NCBI RefSeq assembly: GCF_017052595.1
Contig: NZ_JAFIDB010000007.1
Location: forward strand, 1 to 60,016
Source: Mycoplasma procyoni
GTDB taxonomy: Bacteria > Bacillota_I > Bacilli_A > Mycoplasmatales > Metamycoplasmataceae
DNA length: 60,016 nt
Direction: 5' to 3'
Made by a program: the position numbers and the translations under genes. Within the stretch, counting starts at the first letter, position 1. Each line of letters starts with the position of its first letter. Below are positions 57,892 to 60,016 of the stretch, in pieces. The notes under the pieces are model-generated. The model searched no databases, was not told where the DNA came from, and saw only the letters and a list, made by a program, of their open reading frames with translations.

Positions 57892-58604
57892 TATTTTACC
57901 AACCCTTCTAAGTATTTAACGTCTTGTTCACTAATAACCAGTACGTCTGCTTTAATTAATGATTCAATTGAAAGTGATTCAACTTTTGATAATGAAACGT
58001 TTTTTAAGTTTCTTGCAGATGCATAAACTTTTTCGTCTTTTGTTACGATTAAAACGTTTCTTAAATTATTAACATTTAAATCACTTAATTGTTTAACAAC
58101 TTGTTTTGTTGAGTATTCTGAAACAGAAATTTCAGAAACAATAACTTGATTATTTTTTGCTAATTGAGATAGTGCAGAAACTAATGCAAGCATTCTAACT
58201 TTTTTGTTAACTTTTAAGTTGTAGTTTCTTTCATTTGTAGGACCAAATGCTCTACCCCCACCAACTCAAATTGGAGATCTCATTGAACCAGCTCTAGCTC
58301 TACCAGTTCCTTTTTGTCTTCAAGGTTTTTTACCTGTTCCGCTAACTTCAGCTCTGTTTTTTACCTTGTGAGTTCCTTGTCTTAATGAAGCTCTTTCAGC
58401 GATAATTGTGTCAAATACTACTTGTGAGTTAAATGTTTCTAATCCAAAAACATTTTTAGGTAAGCTAATTGAATTTTTGTGTGCAGGAGTTTTAGCTGTT
58501 TTTGAAGTTTTAACTGCTACTTTTGAATCTTTTGTAGCTTTAGATGAAGTAGTTGATTTTTTAACAACTGCTTTTTTCTCTGTTGCTTTTTTTGCTTCAG
58601 CCAT
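57891..58604 (-). CDS. rplD: 50S ribosomal protein L4 with Lys-rich extension
   Basis: The 237-aa protein has about 42 extra N-terminal residues rich in Lys, Ala, Thr and Ser before the L4 core ([60 protein letters not shown]). The loop with GTGRARAGS lines the exit tunnel. Trp codons are UGA. Overlaps rplC (TAATG) and rplW. Confidence 0.95.
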
Positions 58605-59398
58605 TATTTATCTCCTTCTTTTTCTTCAGCTTCAGAAATTAATTTTTTCATTTCTGCTAAACTCATTTCCATGTGTAATTCAACGTTGTATTTTTTAGCT
58701 AACTCAAATAAGTGGTTTTTTTCTAGAGCTTCTTTTAAATCAACAAGTACAACAGCTTCTTTAGCTGGTAATTGTTTAACTGCTGATTTAACTACAACAA
58801 ATGATTTGTTTGGTCCAGGGATTGAACCTTTAACTAAAAGAATGTTGTTTTCTAAATCGATTTTAACAATTTCTAGATTTTGAACTGTTCTTTTTACATA
58901 ACCTAATTGTCCTGGCATTGTCATACCTTTAACAACTTTGTTACCTGAGATATCCCCTAGTGATCCTGTTTGTCTGATAGGTTGAGAACCTCCCCCACCC
59001 CCGTGAGATTTAGGACCAATAGCTTGGTTGTGTCTTTTAATTGTTCCGGCAAATCCTTTACCTTTTGATGTACCTGTAACATCAACTAACTCACCTACTG
59101 AGAAAATTGAAGAATCAACATTTTGACCTAATTCAAATCCTTGCATTCCTCTAATTTCCTTTACGAAGCGCTTAGGTGTTGTATTTGCTTTTTTAAAGTG
59201 ACCTTGTTCAGGTTTTGTTTGTCTAGAAGCTTTTTTGTCTTCTAACCCTAATTGAAGAGCATCGTATCCATCGTGTTCTTTTGAAAACACTTGTGTTACA
59301 ACATTTGGTTTAACTTCAATAACAGTTACAGGGATTGACATTCCTGTATCTGAGTAAATTTGAGTCATCCCAACTTTTCTTCCTAAGATTCCTTTCAT
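58604..59398 (-). CDS. rplC: 50S ribosomal protein L3
   Basis: A 264-aa L3: [38 protein letters not shown], the glycine-rich [19 protein letters not shown], and [20 protein letters not shown]. The C-terminal ~50 residues ([20 protein letters not shown] ...) extend past the usual end. L3 is required for early 50S assembly. Confidence 0.95.
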   Translation of the reverse strand: MKGILGRKVGMTQIYSDTGMSIPVTVIEVKPNVVTQVFSKEHDGYDALQLGLEDKKASRQTKPEQGHFKKANTTPKRFVKEIRGMQGFELGQNVDSSIFSVGELVDVTGTSKGKGFAGTIKRHNQAIGPKSHGGGGGSQPIRQTGSLGDISGNKVVKGMTMPGQLGYVKRTVQNLEIVKIDLENNILLVKGSIPGPNKSFVVVKSAVKQLPAKEAVVLVDLKEALEKNHLFELAKKYNVELHMEMSLAEMKKLISEAEEKEGDK

Positions 59399-59429
59399 TT
59401 TTTCCTCTTTCTAAATTTTTAATAATTTT

Positions 59430-59735
59430 TTATTTTGTTTCGATTGAAACTTGAGCACCAGTAGGTAAATCAAGTCTTTTGATTTTGTCAACTAATGAGT
59501 TATCAACTTTATTAATAACGATTAATCTTTTGTGTGTTCTTGATTCGAATTGTTCACGAGATGTTTTGTTAACGTGAACTGATCTTAAAATTGTGAACAC
59601 TTCTCTTTTTGTTGGTAATGGAACTGGTCCACTAAAATCAGCTTTGTTTTCTTTTAATAGTGAAACTATTTTTAAAGAAGCTGCATCAACAACTGAGTGA
59701 TCAAAAGCTTTAACTTTGATTTTTAATTTGTTCAT
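59430..59735 (-). CDS. rpsJ: 30S ribosomal protein S10
   Basis: The 101-aa S10 opens the cluster: MNKLKIKVKAFDHSVVDAAS, SGPVPLPTKREVFTILRSVH, SREQFESRTHKRLIVI. Length and order are standard. Ribosome-binding site AAAGGAA before ATG. A structured leader and promoter lie upstream. Confidence 0.96.
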   Translation of the reverse strand: MNKLKIKVKAFDHSVVDAASLKIVSLLKENKADFSGPVPLPTKREVFTILRSVHVNKTSREQFESRTHKRLIVINKVDNSLVDKIKRLDLPTGAQVSIETK

Positions 59736-59771
59736 TTCGATGTTGTTCCTTTCTGTTCATTATTGAACTAG

Positions 59772-59817
59772 ACTCCACATAAAAACCGTTATTCCAATAA
59801 ACAACTAATGTTGGAGT
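59772..59817 (-). promoter_or_regulatory. Structured leader of the S10 operon
   Basis: ACTCCA and TGGAGT can close a long hairpin of about 46 nt within the ~110-nt untranslated region before rpsJ. In other bacteria this leader is a binding site for L4; here the role is only inferred from position. Confidence 0.45.
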
Positions 59818-59855
59818 ATCGCAACCTTATGTTTCATAGTCTAAATTACTTTTAA

Positions 59856-59861
59856 ATTATA
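59856..59861 (-). promoter_or_regulatory. -10 box of the S10 ribosomal protein operon
   Basis: TATAAT on the minus strand with RNA starting near 59848. The -35 region has no clear hexamer. It lies beyond the rRNA terminator, so the cluster has its own promoter. Confidence 0.6.
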
Positions 59862-59896
59862 TAATAAACCTTCATTTTTTCGAAATAAAAAGGCAT

Positions 59897-59921
59897 AAAA
59901 AAACTCGCTTGGAGCGAGAAT
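59897..59921 (-). terminator. Terminator after the 23S rRNA
   Basis: CTCGCT/AGCGAG with loop CCA and seven Ts on the minus strand, about 65 bases past the predicted 23S end. No 5S gene lies between. Confidence 0.85.
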
Positions 59922-59983
59922 AATTCTTTCAAAACTGAATAGCAAATGTTGTGCGTTTTAAATTAAATACCTAAAATACTTTA

Positions 59984-60016
59984 GCTATTAAATCAATCAA
60001 TTTATTAGTATTGGTC
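59984..60016 (-). rRNA. rrl: 3' end of 23S rRNA (partial)
   Basis: Minus-strand GACCAATACTAATAAATTG matches the universal 23S 3'-end segment (GACUGGUACUAAUA-type) followed by about 20 nt of the closing helix strand. The exact 3' end is not certain; the 16S and the rest of 23S should lie outside to the right. Confidence 0.75.

Noticed and set aside
59897-59921. Ninth copy of the Abi RNA terminator
   Set aside because: Only the stem CTCGCT/AGCGAG is shared; no linker, hairpin 2 or hairpin 1 is present. It is the rRNA terminator.

Overview
The window comes from a wall-less mollicute, most likely a Mycoplasma/Mycoplasmopsis-type genome. It is very AT-rich, in-frame UGA must be read as tryptophan in nearly every long gene (for example the terminal Trp of S8, S14 and SecY), L30 is missing from the ribosomal cluster, and -10 boxes are close to TATAAT with poor -35 boxes. 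All coordinates below were worked out with UGA = Trp.

Layout. 1-3 kb: minus-strand infC-rpmI-rplT-rpmB operon with an attenuated leader, a tRNA-Ile(GAU) and rplM-rpsI. 3-25 kb: one minus-strand operon of three surface-protein genes, two of which encode giant proteins (3265 and 3425 aa) built from about 100-residue beta-sandwich-like repeats (DUF1410-like), preceded by a 655-aa proline-rich anchored protein. 25.6-30.9 kb: a decaying tandem array of Abi_2/AbiF-like HEPN ribonuclease genes on the plus strand (two intact, one with a premature stop, several fossils), interleaved with eight copies of a structured roughly 95-nt RNA on the minus strand. 31-34 kb: a two-gene operon ending in a degenerate Fic/Doc protein, and two tandem GT2 glycosyltransferases. 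34-40 kb: minus-strand secDF-hisS-aspS. 39.9-42.3 kb: an M.SssI-like cytosine methyltransferase carrying an (AG)11 tract inside its coding region, overlapping an HNH endonuclease gene. 42.4-44.9 kb: a lone 5S rRNA, whiA, and an SPFH/NfeD pair. 44.9-59.9 kb: the S10-spc-alpha ribosomal protein cluster with secY, adk, map, infA and rpoA, all minus strand. The right edge holds the 3' end of a 23S rRNA gene on the minus strand.

Most interesting part. The Abi/RNA array looks like a multi-copy RNA-antitoxin/HEPN-toxin locus. Each abi gene keeps the HEPN motif R-x4-H (R241, H246) and lies tail-to-tail with a minus-strand RNA whose three-hairpin fold is supported by compensatory base changes between copies. 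The abi genes also share a roughly 120-nt structured 5' leader. The divergent Abi3 protein sits next to a divergent RNA subtype, which suggests that the RNA downstream of each gene is its cognate partner. AbiF-family proteins with partner RNAs are known in principle; what appears new here is the tandem array, the orphan RNAs, the shared leader and the visible decay series.

Other points: an AUU start codon for infC, probable leaderless mRNAs, a phase-variable restriction-modification pair, homologous C-terminal domains on the two giant proteins, and a 5S gene separated from 23S.
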